Assembly (NCBI RefSeq): GCF_010093595.1
Contig: NW_022985463.1
Location: 157,085-221,084 of the forward strand
Direction of reading: 5' to 3'
Source of the DNA: Mytilinidion resinicola
Taxonomy: Eukaryota > Ascomycota > Dothideomycetes > Mytilinidiales > Mytilinidiaceae
Length of the DNA stretch: 64,000 bases
The position numbers and the translations under genes are program-made. The notes beneath the pieces are model-generated. The model was given only the letters and a program-made list of their open reading frames with translations, made no database searches and was not told the DNA's origin. This document shows positions 1 through 10,634 of this stretch, in pieces (the first letter of the stretch is position 1; every line of letters begins with the position of its first letter).

Positions 1-2022
1 ATTCTCGTCTCCATCACTTGCACAAACAGCTCTTCGGCCTCCTTCCACCGCCCGTCACTATTCAAGGTCATGGCACATTTCCATACCAAGTTTGTCTTAG
101 CCTCGTCCTCTTGTCCAGTGAGGCCAGATAATAGAGCAAACTTAGCATGCGGAAGCAATCGTCTCCACTTGCTTCTGCTCCCATGATTATCGTCTGGGAA
201 CACCTCAAGCAGACGTGTAATGGCTACTTGACTCTGTTGACTCAGCAATCCCTCTTTTTCAAGCCAGTTGCGTGTCGAGACATGCACCAGTCGATGGAGG
301 TCGAGCGCTGATTCAGCTGTTCGTTTGGTGACAAATGAGTAGGCGTCGAGGGTTCCTACCGCGTGTATTCCCTGCTCATGCGGCGAGGCCGCCGGGAGAA
401 GAGCGAGCGGAACGTCGTTTCGGTCTACACACGCCATAAAGAGTAAATAATCAGCTGCCAAAGTATCGTGGCGACGAATCTGCTCGAACGAAATAAGCCA
501 GGTTGCAGCTATCACGTTCTCAGATTCTCGATGAAGAGGTTCAACTAAACCCTCCATTTTCTCAGCTAGTAGTGATAGATATTCTGGAAGCGTTATCTTG
601 TTGATATTGACGTAGGCTGCTGCTTGCACAATAGCTAGAGGGAGGTACGCCAGCCCTTTGAGCAAGAGGTCCGCCTTCTCTTGCTCGTTCGCCGGGTTGA
701 CCAAATACGTTTCTAGCATCCTTCGAGCCGTGTCCTGTTCCATCTCTGGCAACTCTACAATACTTTGTGGTGCCAGTTTCGCGGCCGTCTTCCTGTTAGT
801 TGTTGTGAAGATGATAGCCCCCTGCCCAGAGCTTGGTAGGAACTCCATCAGGCCGACTGCCTTAGCCTCGTCCGCGTTGTCGAAAACGAGGAGCCATTGC
901 CCTGCGCTCTCGCTGCTTAAGTGGAGTTGTACCAGCTTCCTGACATCCGCCTTCTCATCATCCAAACCTGGAATGTTAAGCCGTCGGGCAATGTGCGCAT
1001 ACGATTGATAGAGGCTCTCCTTATCGCTTGCAGATATCCAGAAGACTGAGCAGTTCTTAAGCTTTTTTTTGATTCTGTACGCCAACTCCAGCGCTAGCTG
1101 TGTTTTGCCTATCCCACCCGGGCCTGTAATTGCGACCTTTGTAGTTGATGCTCCGACGAAGAGCTTTCCTTCCAGCTCGGCCAGTTGCGATTCGCGACCA
1201 GTAAATCGAGTGTTTTGGTCAAATGGTACGATAAACGGCGTGGTGTTAGCTACGGGCTAGGCTTTAGCGATTATTCGAAAAACTTGTGTAAACAGTACCT
1301 TTTTCCATTTCCTCCTGGAGTCGCTCCAGTGCTCTCTTCATTCCTTCGCCGTATCTGAACTCCATGGACACACCGAAAATTCCAATCAAAGAGTACGCCA
1401 TATCTTCTTCTTGCGTTGTCTGGCGGCCCGCCATCCATGCCATTCGCTCGGGAACGCTAACTTCGTCGAGAGGATCGCCCCGTAACACTGTAACCGGGAT
1501 GCGAGTAATCTCATGGATCTGCTGCTTGAGGGAGTCTTTGTCCCCAAGTCGCTGACGATCTGAGGAAAAGAACTCGATTAATGCTGGAGCTAGGAGTTCT
1601 TGAAGCGTCCAGCCTCGAGTAAACCATCTGCTCTTTCGAAAGGATGCATCCCATGTACCCTCGTGCAGATGTGCATCTGCCATAGGCGTCGAGACGTCCG
1701 AGAGGAAAGCGTAGCATCTTGCCGCATTCTCATACCACTGGAACATAGAGTTTATCGCGTTTGACAGTTCGCGGAGTTTCCATTTGTCAATACAACAAGT
1801 GTCGACCCAAAAGTACTGTAGATGGTCATGAGCCGCTTGTTCACCGCAGAACATAATCTTTTTATAGCCAGCCTTGCCATGTCCAGTGCCATTCATCAGA
1901 TCTTCGAAGAGGAACTCGTCATCACACCAGGTGTGGGAAAGAATGGCATATGGCGGAATTGTTTCTTGGCTAAAATTCGTCGAGGTGAGTCGCCCGGAAC
2001 CATCAAAGTAAAGGAGTCGCAT
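1..2022 (-). CDS. HET - NB-ARC - TPR protein (5' part, runs off left edge)
   Basis: The model is complement(join(<1..1249,1299..2022)), at least 657 residues, with the 3' end outside the window. The first exon is a HET domain: it starts MRLLYFDGSG, has AILSHTW at about residue 27, WVDTCCIDK, and RGWTLQELLAP. A 49-bp GTACTG..GTAG intron (1250-1298, phase 1) joins it to an NB-ARC module with the P-loop GPGGIGKT near residue 283 and the kinase-2 motif WLLVFDNAD near 360. A winged-helix-like stretch follows. The last visible residues, NSDGRWKEAEELFVQVMETR, are a typical tetratricopeptide start. HET-NB-ARC-TPR proteins are fungal NLR-like receptors tied to heterokaryon incompatibility and cell death. 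That role here is inferred from the family. No stop or frameshift is seen in the visible part. Confidence 0.9.
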
Positions 2023-3085
2023 CGCAATAACGATAGTTCAAGAGAGCGGGCAATTTACAAGTAATCCGGAGGGACGGCCACGGGATCGCAGGGGAGATAG
2101 TAGCGCTCTATGTGTCATGATGGTGGGCCGCGTGAAGGCTGTGTGGAGGCTGTGTAAAGGCAGTGCAAAGGCGTTGAACAGGCAGGCTCAGCCGCACCAT
2201 CACGTGCAACAGAAATAGATAAGCAAATTGATCCAAACCATAAAGGAAGAACTTTGACGAACAATAAAGAACGAGTAGCGAAGGTAGTCACTTGACTTGT
2301 CAGCGATTGAATACAGAAGCTTTCAAGCTACAGCAGCAAGAAGGTTCGCCCTTTTGTACGCTTACATATGATGTTGATGGAAAAGTGCTGCAAGCTATAG
2401 CAGCGGGTCCTTGGCCGTCACCATCTTAACACAGTAACTTCACCCGCAGCTCTAAATAGATTGCAAATTGAGAATGTAGAGGGAGGAATCTAATGCTGCT
2501 TTTAGGGCGTAGAACATAAAGCTACTGCATATACAGTATAGGTTAAGCTGCGTAAGCATGCTAACTAGTAATACTTGACAGTGCTGAGAGGAATTTGCTA
2601 CTTAGATCTCGCCACCACGTACGGGGAGGACGGGCGACCGGCCACACTCTTGTGGGGCTCTAAACTCTGATAGAAGTACTTTTTGGTACAGTGGCAACTC
2701 ACGTGCCTTGGTATGTGGCGGGCAAAACGGTGAGGAATATAATACAGTTAGCTAAATGTATAATACTCTTCCACGTAAGCGCACTAAAGCCGTACGCCAA
2801 GACATTGAGCAATCCTTTGCACAGAGAAACTTTATTGTGCATGCCTTGGTCTTTAAAGCTCGGAGCTATTTTCTTTCTTGATAGAATTATTATTCTAAGG
2901 CTCCGGAATCTAAAACTGTATAAATAGTCGTAGTGGAGCAGGGGCGCAACACTAATATGGTTCTGGATGCCGTGAACGGAACGATCGACAACATGACCAA
3001 GATTGTTGTATTTTCTAGTTGTAGACTGGTTTCCTGAGGAAAAATTGTCTAAAGAACATTAATATATTGGCTATAACTTTGGGCT
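2023..3085. other. gene-less spacer
   Basis: I see no supported gene here. The stretch is moderately AT-rich with many stops in all frames. The first 200 bases are probably the promoter and 5' leader of the HET gene on the minus strand. The rest looks like decayed intergenic or repeat DNA. Confidence 0.4.
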
Positions 3086-3780
3086 AGTGCTACATGTACG
3101 ACCCCTTTTTGCTACCTGTACGATGTCGTATTGCTACACGTACGACCCCCCCTAGCAGACCTTTCACCGCGTTCTGATTGGCTCGCTTATCGGGCCGACT
3201 CCTCCGGAGCATAGATAGCGTACATTAATCAGCCGCCTAGGAAGCGCAGTAGGCCACCTAAGAACTCAACACCAGGAGGTCCTACAAAGAAGCAACGTGC
3301 GAATACCAAGGCAGACCTTGGGCGGAAGATTGCGCTACTAGCAGCGCAGGTACGGGGTTTACAGCCTGTCGCAGGAAGTACAGCGCAGTCGATAGGCCTG
3401 CCGCAGCCTCATGAGGCAGCTCGTAAGGCGGCTAATAAGGATTTTAATAAGTATGCGGAGGATCTTGTTGATGAGGACTTCATGTAGGTGCTTGTAGGCC
3501 AGCGGCGATGGAGAGAGGGCCGCTATTAGATGCGAAATTGACGGTTTGGGCATTCTCCTAGGCAGGTAGGCAGGTAGGCACGTAGCTATACAAAATGGGA
3601 AGGCTGCAGATGAAACGGAAAGGCTGCACGTGCATACAAGTTGAATAGCCGGAGCTTCCTCCGGGCCCTCCGAGCCAATCAAAACGCGGTGAAAGGTCTG
3701 CTAGGGGGGGGGGGGGGGGGTCGTACGTGTAGCAATACGACATCGTACAGGTAGCAAAAAGGGGTCGTACACGTAGGACT
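3086..3780. mobile_element. 695-bp TIR element, nonautonomous DNA transposon relic
   Basis: Inverted arms of about 100 bp flank the element (3086-3184 and about 3675-3780). Both begin AGT[GC]CTAC[AG]TGTACGACC when read inwards, and both contain the run TTTTTGCTACCTGTACGATG and the stretch CTAGCAGACCTTTCACCGCG. The C-run of 7 in the left arm corresponds to a G-run of 17 (3704-3720) in the right arm. Between the arms a reading frame without an ATG (about 3233-3487) encodes a basic peptide opening PPRKRSRPPKN and ending DEDFM before a stop. No transposase is visible and no clear target-site duplication is found. The superfamily is not assigned. Confidence 0.75.
3704..3720. repeat. poly-G tract (17 G) in right TIR arm
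   Basis: An uninterrupted run of 17 G lies inside the right arm of the TIR element, where the left arm has only 7 C. This is a homopolymer expansion, and its exact length is prone to sequencing error. Confidence 0.8.
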
Positions 3781-3988
3781 GGCCTAACTTTATAGGCTCA
3801 CGAGGAAAGACTTAAGATGCCCGAACATTAAAATTTTCTCGGCACCAGGGGTTTCTCGGCACCTAGGGACGCACCTTACATATGTGAAGCTCAAACACCG
3901 TTACGTTCACCTCTGCAGACGTTAACGATAGACTCACGTGACCAATACCGCTCTTTGTCCCTCCAATCCCGAATCCCAAAGCAACGCA

Positions 3989-4864
3989 ATGCCGTTCTTT
4001 GAGCTCCCCTTCACATTTCCATCTCCGGTCCCCTCTTTGTTCGCCAATTCAAATGACGAACCCCAACACTCAAAACCCTTCAACTCCTCCACTCCCTACA
4101 CCTCTCCCCATCACTCCTACTCCACCAAACATACCCCCAAAAAACCCCCAAAGCCTACCATGGCCAACCCCCACCCAATATCCTTCTCCCCCTCCTCCTC
4201 TTCCTCCACCACCACTTCCTCCGGCAGCTCCTACGAAATCTACGAACCCCCCAGCCCGCCCGGCTATGAATACGCACAACACCGCCGCTCCTCCAGCACC
4301 CTCCAATCCCAATCGTCTCGACGCCCCAGCACCCTCCCCTCATCTCCCCCCTCCCGCCACCCTAGCACCCTGTCCCAGATCCCCAACGTCCCGCCCCCCG
4401 GCCCCGCGGAACTCCACCCCGCTCTCAAAGCGGAGCGGCGACGCTCCTCCGGCGCCGCACCAACCCGGAGGGTTAGCCTCCCGGGCATCGCGCCGAGCAA
4501 GTACTCGGAGTATATCTACGACACCGGGGGAGCCTCGACATGGGAGACGGTGGTTTGGTGGGCCTCGCAGGCGGCGTTGTGGGCTGGCGCGGTTGTGTTA
4601 GCGGCGGTTGCGTTGGTTGTGCTCAAAGAGCTGGGGGGAGGGGTGTGGGGGGCGGTGGGGGAGTATAGGAGGAGTAGGGGCTGGGGCTGGGGCTGGGGCT
4701 GGGGGGTTGGGAGAATCGGGAGTTGGAAGTGGTGGTGGAGTTTGGTTGATGTTATGGGGTTTGGCGGCAGGGGCAAGGGGGATGGGTTGACGAGGGCGGA
4801 GAGGGCAGATTTGGGGTTTCTGCCGTGTTGGCGCGGGGAGGGGGGTAGGTGGGTTTGTAAGTAG
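3989..4864 (+). CDS. hypothetical Ser/Pro-rich single-pass membrane protein
   Basis: This is a 291-residue single-exon frame starting at the first ATG (MPFFELPF); the frame is open further upstream but has no earlier ATG. The first 190 residues are low-complexity Ser/Pro/Thr with many basic RRPS and RRSS patches that could be phosphosites. A hydrophobic stretch (WETVVWWASQAALWAGAVVL and the following VALVVL, about residues 197-222) is a likely membrane segment. After it comes a run of GW pairs from a hexanucleotide repeat, then a short C-terminal tail. A CACGTG at 3935-3940 lies about 50 bases before the ATG. I do not recognise a family. The C-rich strand bias makes the opposite strand open as well, so expression should be confirmed. 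Confidence 0.55.
   Translation: MPFFELPFTFPSPVPSLFANSNDEPQHSKPFNSSTPYTSPHHSYSTKHTPKKPPKPTMANPHPISFSPSSSSSTTTSSGSSYEIYEPPSPPGYEYAQHRRSSSTLQSQSSRRPSTLPSSPPSRHPSTLSQIPNVPPPGPAELHPALKAERRRSSGAAPTRRVSLPGIAPSKYSEYIYDTGGASTWETVVWWASQAALWAGAVVLAAVALVVLKELGGGVWGAVGEYRRSRGWGWGWGWGVGRIGSWKWWWSLVDVMGFGGRGKGDGLTRAERADLGFLPCWRGEGGRWVCK
4681..4706 (+). repeat. GGGGCT hexanucleotide microsatellite in coding sequence
   Basis: About four tandem copies of a GGCTGG-type hexamer encode the Gly-Trp repeat near the C-terminus of the preceding membrane protein. Confidence 0.7.
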
Positions 4865-5297
4865 TAGGGGAAAGGGTTTAGGGGGGTTGGACTGAGGAGG
4901 GGGATGGAGGGTGCAGGATGAGTTGTGGAGTAGGTAGGGTATTGTTGGGGGGATGGTGGTTTTGTAGAAAGAGGTAGAGGTGGAGTTTCTAGAGGTTTGA
5001 AGAGTTTGAAGAGCCGTTTCCTCACTAAAGTGCTATTTTTTGAACATCGACGTCTTTGCGAAGTACTTTATCGTCTTTAGTTCGGGTTCAGTTGCGTGCG
5101 ATTTCTTCAAAGGATGTTCTAGATATTCAGTCATTTGTGGATGTTTATGGTTTGGCTGGTCGTTACGATTGCCGCCATAGTCTATGTCGATCGGGTAGGA
5201 TGGCCAGCATTTTCGTCCCCTCAAGAGGAAATATCTCCGCGAAGACCCTTCAACACTATCAATGTCGCATTCACCGATATCCTCCATCATTGTACAG
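4865..5297. other. convergent intergenic region
   Basis: This is the spacer between the 3' ends of the membrane-protein gene (plus) and the F-box-like pseudogene (minus). I see no supported gene or RNA; it probably holds both 3' UTRs. Confidence 0.4.
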
Positions 5298-6579
5298 CTA
5301 CCAGTGACTTCCTATCGTCTTAACCTTCGTCCCCTTTTCTTTCGCGGCAGACCCCTCCACAGACCACTTTTCCATCTCCCAGAATGATCGAATGTCGCTC
5401 TTTTTCTGCATTAGCTGGTGCAGGGACGTGCGGGAATAGCATTGTAGATGCAATGTCCTCAACCCTTCTACATCAAGTAGACTTCGTAGGTGAAATTTCT
5501 CCACGGCGACCGAGAGCGGGGTTCCCAGCAAGTGGTGGACGTTGAAAGTAAGCCTGACTTCCCTCAACGCCGGACAACGACGGATGTCATCCCGATCCTT
5601 TTCATAGCAGCCGCTAATGAGAGTCCAATACGGTCCCCTAGCGATGCTAAACCCTGGGAAGGCGAGATATCGGACATACTTGAAAGAATTGTTTTCGGGT
5701 AGCGTCATCAAAAACGCCATGAGACCTCGAGCTTATTTGCCCTCATATGTGTCAAACCGGTATAGTTTGGGGAAGACAGCCGTGGTTTCGTGTTTAATCT
5801 GTTGGTTGGCGAAGCAGATTCTTGGAAGGAATTTGGTGGGGTGCTTAAACGGACTATCGTAAAAGACGTTAGATTTGAAGAAGAATGGATCGCATTCGTA
5901 GCCCCGGTCGGGTAGGACACACTCGTAGATCATGTCGCGCAGCTCGCGCGGCAGGTCGAAGAGTCGGAAACAGCGCTTGGAGTTGATGTTTTTGCCGGAG
6001 GCGGAGTAGAGTCTGCTTGTAGAAGGATAGCTTCCACTTATTGCGGCCGGGATCATGTTTTGTCCCATCATGGGCATTTGAGCTAAAGGCAGACTGAAAC
6101 GTCTGTTGTATGCGGTTTGGTGAGGAACTTGCGGGGGGGACCGGTTGAGGATGCAAACCCTGGAGTCCGTAAGGTGACGGATAGTAAAGATAGTGTGACG
6201 AGGGTTGGATGAAACTCGGGCATGGCGCGTTGAACGGATTCTGTGCAGCGACATGTGCAGAATTGGGGTTGAACGATTGATAGGCAGTATAGTGAGTTTT
6301 GCTGGAGGCGGAGTAGCTATTCTGTCCGTAGACGAAGTTGGTTGTCCAGGGATTGGGGTAGAGATTTGAATTCGCGTTTTGACTGGAGGTGTAGTGGGTA
6401 TTTCTTCCGCCGGCTATGTTGGCAGCGCAGGGATTTGTTTGGTTAATCATGGCGAAGCTCATGACGTTGTACCGGGCAGTGAGCGATGCCGACATGATCA
6501 CAGGCACAGGTCCAACGGTATAGGGAATGTTTGTGTAGATCCACGGCTGTGTACACCACTCCATAGGCTCCAGCTCCAA
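5298..6579 (-). pseudogene. F-box/2EXR-like protein, disrupted
   Basis: The centre of the frame reads CFRLFDLPRELRDMIYECVL followed by ICFANQQIKHETTAVFP, the hallmark of the fungal F-box-like/2EXR family (LPxELRxxIY, then NxQIxxE). The downstream part (5298-5732) continues in the same frame but is separated by an in-frame TAA at 5733-5735, with no splice signal to remove it. The Tyr/Asn/Ser/Pro-rich N-terminal part (about 6080-6579) sits in a different frame from the domain, and I find no credible intron to join them. One stop plus one probable frameshift suggest a recent pseudogene. Two assembly errors, or an unusual intron between about 5970 and 6100, are alternatives. The family role would be protein-protein interaction, often SCF-linked. 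Confidence 0.6.
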
Positions 6580-7398
6580 GAATGCCTGTCAACTGAACTC
6601 CAAGAATGCCCGTCACTTGCAGACTACCGGCCCAGATCTGGCCAATATTTTGCTCCGGCGCGTAGAGTACATTGGGATCGTATAACGTCTGCGTTATTGC
6701 TAGACGAAGAAACGATTGTAGTGTTTGGATAGTGATAGTGCGAGTAGATGTGATCTGGTGTCAAGAGTAGTGAAGACGTGGAAGGCAGTACAAAGCCATT
6801 ACGGTTTGCCTAGATGGTGGCCTCAAAAGTGAAGATCCATGGATCCAAGGAAGGTCTAGATATGATTGTGGGGCAGAAGTTCCCATGGATAGGCTGAATA
6901 AGCAAAACTAACTTGAAAGGTACTTAAACTACAGATGATGACTGAGGAGTACTACTCCGTCACGGCGGCCCTCTGAGGTATTGGTAAAGGTTCTGCTATT
7001 GGATGAAGAAGACTCCTGCTTACAGTATTTGGCCTGGAAGCCACCTCAGCTTGCTTCTAGCTGCATTTCGGCTTTATTGCTCATGTCCTGGGGGTTCGGT
7101 GCTTGATGGCACAATTTTAGAAGCGCACGAAAGTGCACCTGTTCAGGCAGCCTAAATTCGTACATCTGGACTGAATTTCCGATGATGCGCCAGAGCACCT
7201 CAGACGCTACAAGCAAGTATGCACGAACTTTGTCCAGGGACTTGGCAGGAGACTGGCTGATGACTTTCCATTCTTGATTGTGAGCTGTACATTTGAAAGT
7301 TAGACGCAGATTCTTGTATACCACCACTTTTGCTAAACCAGCAATGCTCCCGCACCTCGGCCTCTCAGAACGGCGCAAACGGCCTTCGATACCAATAC
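6580..7398. other. spacer, 3' region of CCDC47-like gene
   Basis: No supported gene. The 110-codon frame at 7046-7378 on the minus strand has no recognisable domain and lies directly after the CCDC47-like stop, so I read it as 3' UTR and spacer. Confidence 0.4.
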
Positions 7399-8885
7399 CT
7401 ACCCCTTCACGGTCGTCTTCTTCTGGCTCCTCCTCATATCCTTCTCCCGCTCTTTCTCCAAAAACTTCCGCTGCTCGTCAGCGCTCATGCCTTTCAGCAG
7501 GTTCTCCCGCTTCTCCTTCTTGGCCTTGTCGGCTTCGAGCTTACGCTCCTCGGCCTTCTCCTGCTCGTCAACCTTCTTGATCTTGCGGATCTCGTCTTCG
7601 CGGGTCTGGCGAATGCGGCGCATAGCTTCGGGGCGGAAGTGGGCGACGGAGGCGAGATGATCGGACATGCGCAGGAAGTACTGGAAGATGGGCAAGGTGG
7701 CTTCGTAGTCGCTTGCATTTGAGGGAAGCTTCATGGAGAGAGAGATGCGCTTCTTCGGGATTGTATCGTCCAGTCTAAGAATATTCTGTTAGCTTCTCCA
7801 TTATAGGAAGGGGATGAGAGAGGGAGAATGGAGTGCATACTTCTTTGGCTGGTCTTGCGGCTGGTCACTAATGACCAATGCCTCCAAAAGCTCTCCCGCC
7901 TGCTCCACAGCCTTGATCAACTCGGGCGTCAACAGCGTAGTCGTGACTTCGGCGCTCTCGCTCATGATGGTAGCCCACACAGGCAACTTCTCGTGGTCCT
8001 TAGTGGTTGTGAGACTGAGGTCGTAGCGATCCTCCCGCAAGCGCCTCATGAGATCCTTGTGGACGATGCCCCATACAAAGCCATCCACATGCGAGTTCCC
8101 AACTTTTTTCAGAGTCTCTCCGCCTGGCACAAGCTTGGTCTCACGCCCGTCAAACAGATACAATGTCGCCTCAACCCTCTCCTCCGGCGCCGGCAAGCTC
8201 TCGAAGAACAGAGAAAACGCCACTTCTCCTAGCCACACCAGCGGGTTGTAGCGCTTGTACATGCTAATCTTAAAGTCCACAAACGCGACATTCTGGCGGC
8301 CAGTCGCATAGCTCGTGAACTCATTCGCCGCCTTTTCCTTCAGCAAGGACGATGTGTCTCCCTTCGCAGCCGCAGCTTCAGCCGCCTGTCGCAGTCCCAT
8401 GGCACTCACATCGTCCGCGGTCGGTGCCTTCGGTCGTACCCCGAAGCCCACCAACGCAAACTCCTGGTGCAGGATTGGCGCGTGTGAGGTGATCCATCCG
8501 CGCGCCTTGCGCCGGTTCGTCTTAGTGCCCCAGACATGCACAAGGATGACGAGGAGGATGAATGGCGCAATGTACATCTCCTGGCGGAAGTCATTGATCG
8601 TCGTGCGCTCCCACACGCGGTACCAGGCCGTGTAAGGGACTGGAGTGCCAGTGGTCGCGGCGAAGGCGGGGGATGGAGGGACACTGGACGTGAGGGAGGA
8701 GGAGACTGGGACTGGAGAGGGTGCGCCGGCAAAGTCTGCGAAGTCTGTAGAGAGCATTGCTGGTTAGTTGCGACTGGTAGGCCAGATGTGGGGAATGAAG
8801 CTTGGGAGATGCGCATACCATCGTCTGCGGCAGACGGCGCAGCGGACTTGGGCCCTCCGAAGAAGCCCTTGATGATGTCTGCCAT
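7399..8885 (-). CDS. CCDC47-like (DUF1682) ER membrane protein
   Basis: The model is complement(join(7399..7774,7841..8744,8819..8885)), 448 residues, with introns of 66 and 74 bp that start GTATGC and carry CTAAC branch points. The protein starts MADIIKGFFG. It has one membrane helix (MYIAPFILLVILVHVWG, about residue 70), then the conserved globular region with FKISMYKRYNPLVWLGEVAF and SHVDGFVWGIVHKDLMRRLR. It ends in a Lys/Arg/Glu coiled coil closing KKTTVKG. This is the DUF1682/CCDC47 arrangement. In animals CCDC47 is part of the PAT complex, which assists multipass membrane protein insertion at the ER translocon; the fungal function is inferred by homology. The start fits: the ATG gives the family's short hydrophobic N-terminus and the next exon keeps frame. 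Confidence 0.88.
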
Positions 8886-9416
8886 TGTCACCTCGAACGC
8901 CCCGTTGTGAGTTGGTTGGATTGGAGATGGGAGGTGAAGAGTGGAGGTGCGGCGTTGCGGTGGTGATGGAGCTTGATTCTCGCGTACGCAAAAGCGGTCG
9001 ACTAGAGCTAAATTGGCAACTCATCTCGGACCGGCCTGAGATGGAGTGGTCTGTAATTTGGGTAGAGCTTGAGAATGGGCTATCCTTTAGCTTTGTGATG
9101 CTTGACGAAAGTAGATGTTGCTAAGTGGTGATGGGTGATGTCACGGAATCCTTGACCAGCCTCGAAGGCATAGCTGGATTGGGATGATTATATTAACACA
9201 TTGCACTGTTTTCGAAAGAGAACAGACTCGACCGCAAAGCAAATTGCCAGTGCAGAAAATGGTCTCGAAAAACCGATATAAACGCCCGAATCATACAAAG
9301 GCCGTCTGAGCCCCAGAGAAGAAGGCCCCTACAACCAGCTCCGTCCAATATCACCAATGCCCGTTTACTGTGCAGTCACGCCAAACCATCAACAGACCCC
9401 GGATGATAGTCGCAAC
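8886..9416. other. spacer between CCDC47-like gene and clathrin light chain
   Basis: This interval holds the promoter and 5' leader of the CCDC47-like gene and the 3' UTR of the clathrin light-chain gene, both on the minus strand. I see no further gene. Confidence 0.4.
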
Positions 9417-10306
9417 CTAGTAGCCAGTGGCTCCGGGGGCCTTCTCATCTTTCCGCAAGCTCAAGAGTAGCTCTCTGAACTTCTGCTTTTCACTTCCGCT
9501 GGCTCCGCCCTTGACGCCCTTCCCACTCAGGTCCACAAGCTTTGCAATTCGTTCCCATGACGTTCCGCCGGACGAAGTGTCCTCTCTCGAAGCTAGGAAC
9601 TCATCCGCCTCCCGACGTGCCTGCTCCATTTGCTTCTCTTGCTTGTTGTTGTAGTTGACGTAGAAGTCGTCAATGTTCTCTTGTGCCTCCTTGACGGTCT
9701 GCTGCTTTCGCTCCGCAGAGATCTCGTCGCGGTGCTGGAGTTGAAGATCACGTCGCTCGCGCCATTCTCGGATGACGTCCGGCTCTGGGGAGTCTGAGCG
9801 CATTGGTGTGTATGCGCGGCCGGTGGTCGGGGCGCCGGGGAGATATGGAAGGGTGCTGCCGGTTATAGTTCCGCCTGGGGCCATGTGCTGCGTAGTCAAT
9901 TAGCATGCTTGACTTCTGAAGCTCGGGAGCTTATGCGCTGAAATATAGCTATACATACGTCGTTTGTAGTATCAATCGCCGGGAAGGAATCCTCGAACCC
10001 AGCCATCTCCTGTCCACCGGCATTGCTTTGAAAGTCCCCTCCCAGCAAGTCATCATCTCCGCCGTCCTCGACAGTCGCTACTCGGTCGCCTGGGGATGTG
10101 AATTGGTTCGCGTCGTCGCCGAGTAGTGCTCGCTCGCGGGACAGGAAGTCGTCGCCATCAGTGGCATCGCCAACGAGATCGAAGTTTGAGTTACCGCGTG
10201 GCTCGGTGTGTCCTGAAATACTGGTCGTCAGTAGGTGAGATCAAAGGGAGTGCCTGCAAAACAAACCGGCATCGATCTCGTCTAACGAAGGGAATCGGTC
10301 AGCCAT
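9417..10306 (-). CDS. CLC1: clathrin light chain
   Basis: The model is complement(join(9417..9887,9959..10212,10267..10306)), 254 residues, with introns of 71 and 54 bp (GTATGT and GTTTGT donors). The N-terminus MADRFPSLDEIDAG leads into an acidic DDFLSRERALLGDDANQF region like the conserved clathrin light-chain N-terminus. The core from about residue 135 is a long charged helix (DVIREWRERRDLQLQHRD and onward to ENIDDFYVNYNNKQEKQ), which binds the heavy-chain leg. The C-terminus has the conserved W(E)RIAKLVDLS segment followed by KFRELLLSLRKD. The protein coats vesicles at the plasma membrane and trans-Golgi. The gene is divergently paired with the Rtt103-like gene across 328 bp. Confidence 0.93.
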
Positions 10307-10634
10307 TGTGAAGTTGTAGGCGTGGAAGTTGCCAGAGAGAAGGCTTGAGAAGTCAACGAAGTAGAGAGAAGAGAAGGGGGTGTTGTCGGGGGTGGTGTCT
10401 TGGTGAAAAAGACCAGAAGTTCAAGAAGTGGCCCAGAGACCGCGGTCACGTGCTCTGTGGTCCGAGCGCCCTAGTTTTATGCTTGACTTCGGGCTGTCGA
10501 CGACGTTGCAACTGCCACCAACCTTTGGAATTCTGCACTCTGCAAAGCACACCACATATAGCACTTGGGAGACTGCCTCGTTGTACAGCTAAAGCCGTGT
10601 TTGCGTGAAGCTTCTTAGGAGTGTTTCAGGCGTC
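10307..10634. promoter_or_regulatory. shared divergent promoter with CACGTG (CLC1 / RTT103-like)
   Basis: The 328 bp between the two divergent start codons contain one CACGTG (10447-10452) near the middle. CACGTG is the palindromic E-box bound by fungal bHLH factors such as Cbf1. Its use here is inferred from position only. Confidence 0.45.

Noticed and set aside
2691..2927. 78-codon plus-strand frame near the 3.1-kb element
   Set aside because: No domain and no supporting context in AT-rich spacer DNA.
7046..7378. 110-codon minus-strand frame after the CCDC47-like stop
   Set aside because: No recognisable domain, located where the 3' UTR is expected.
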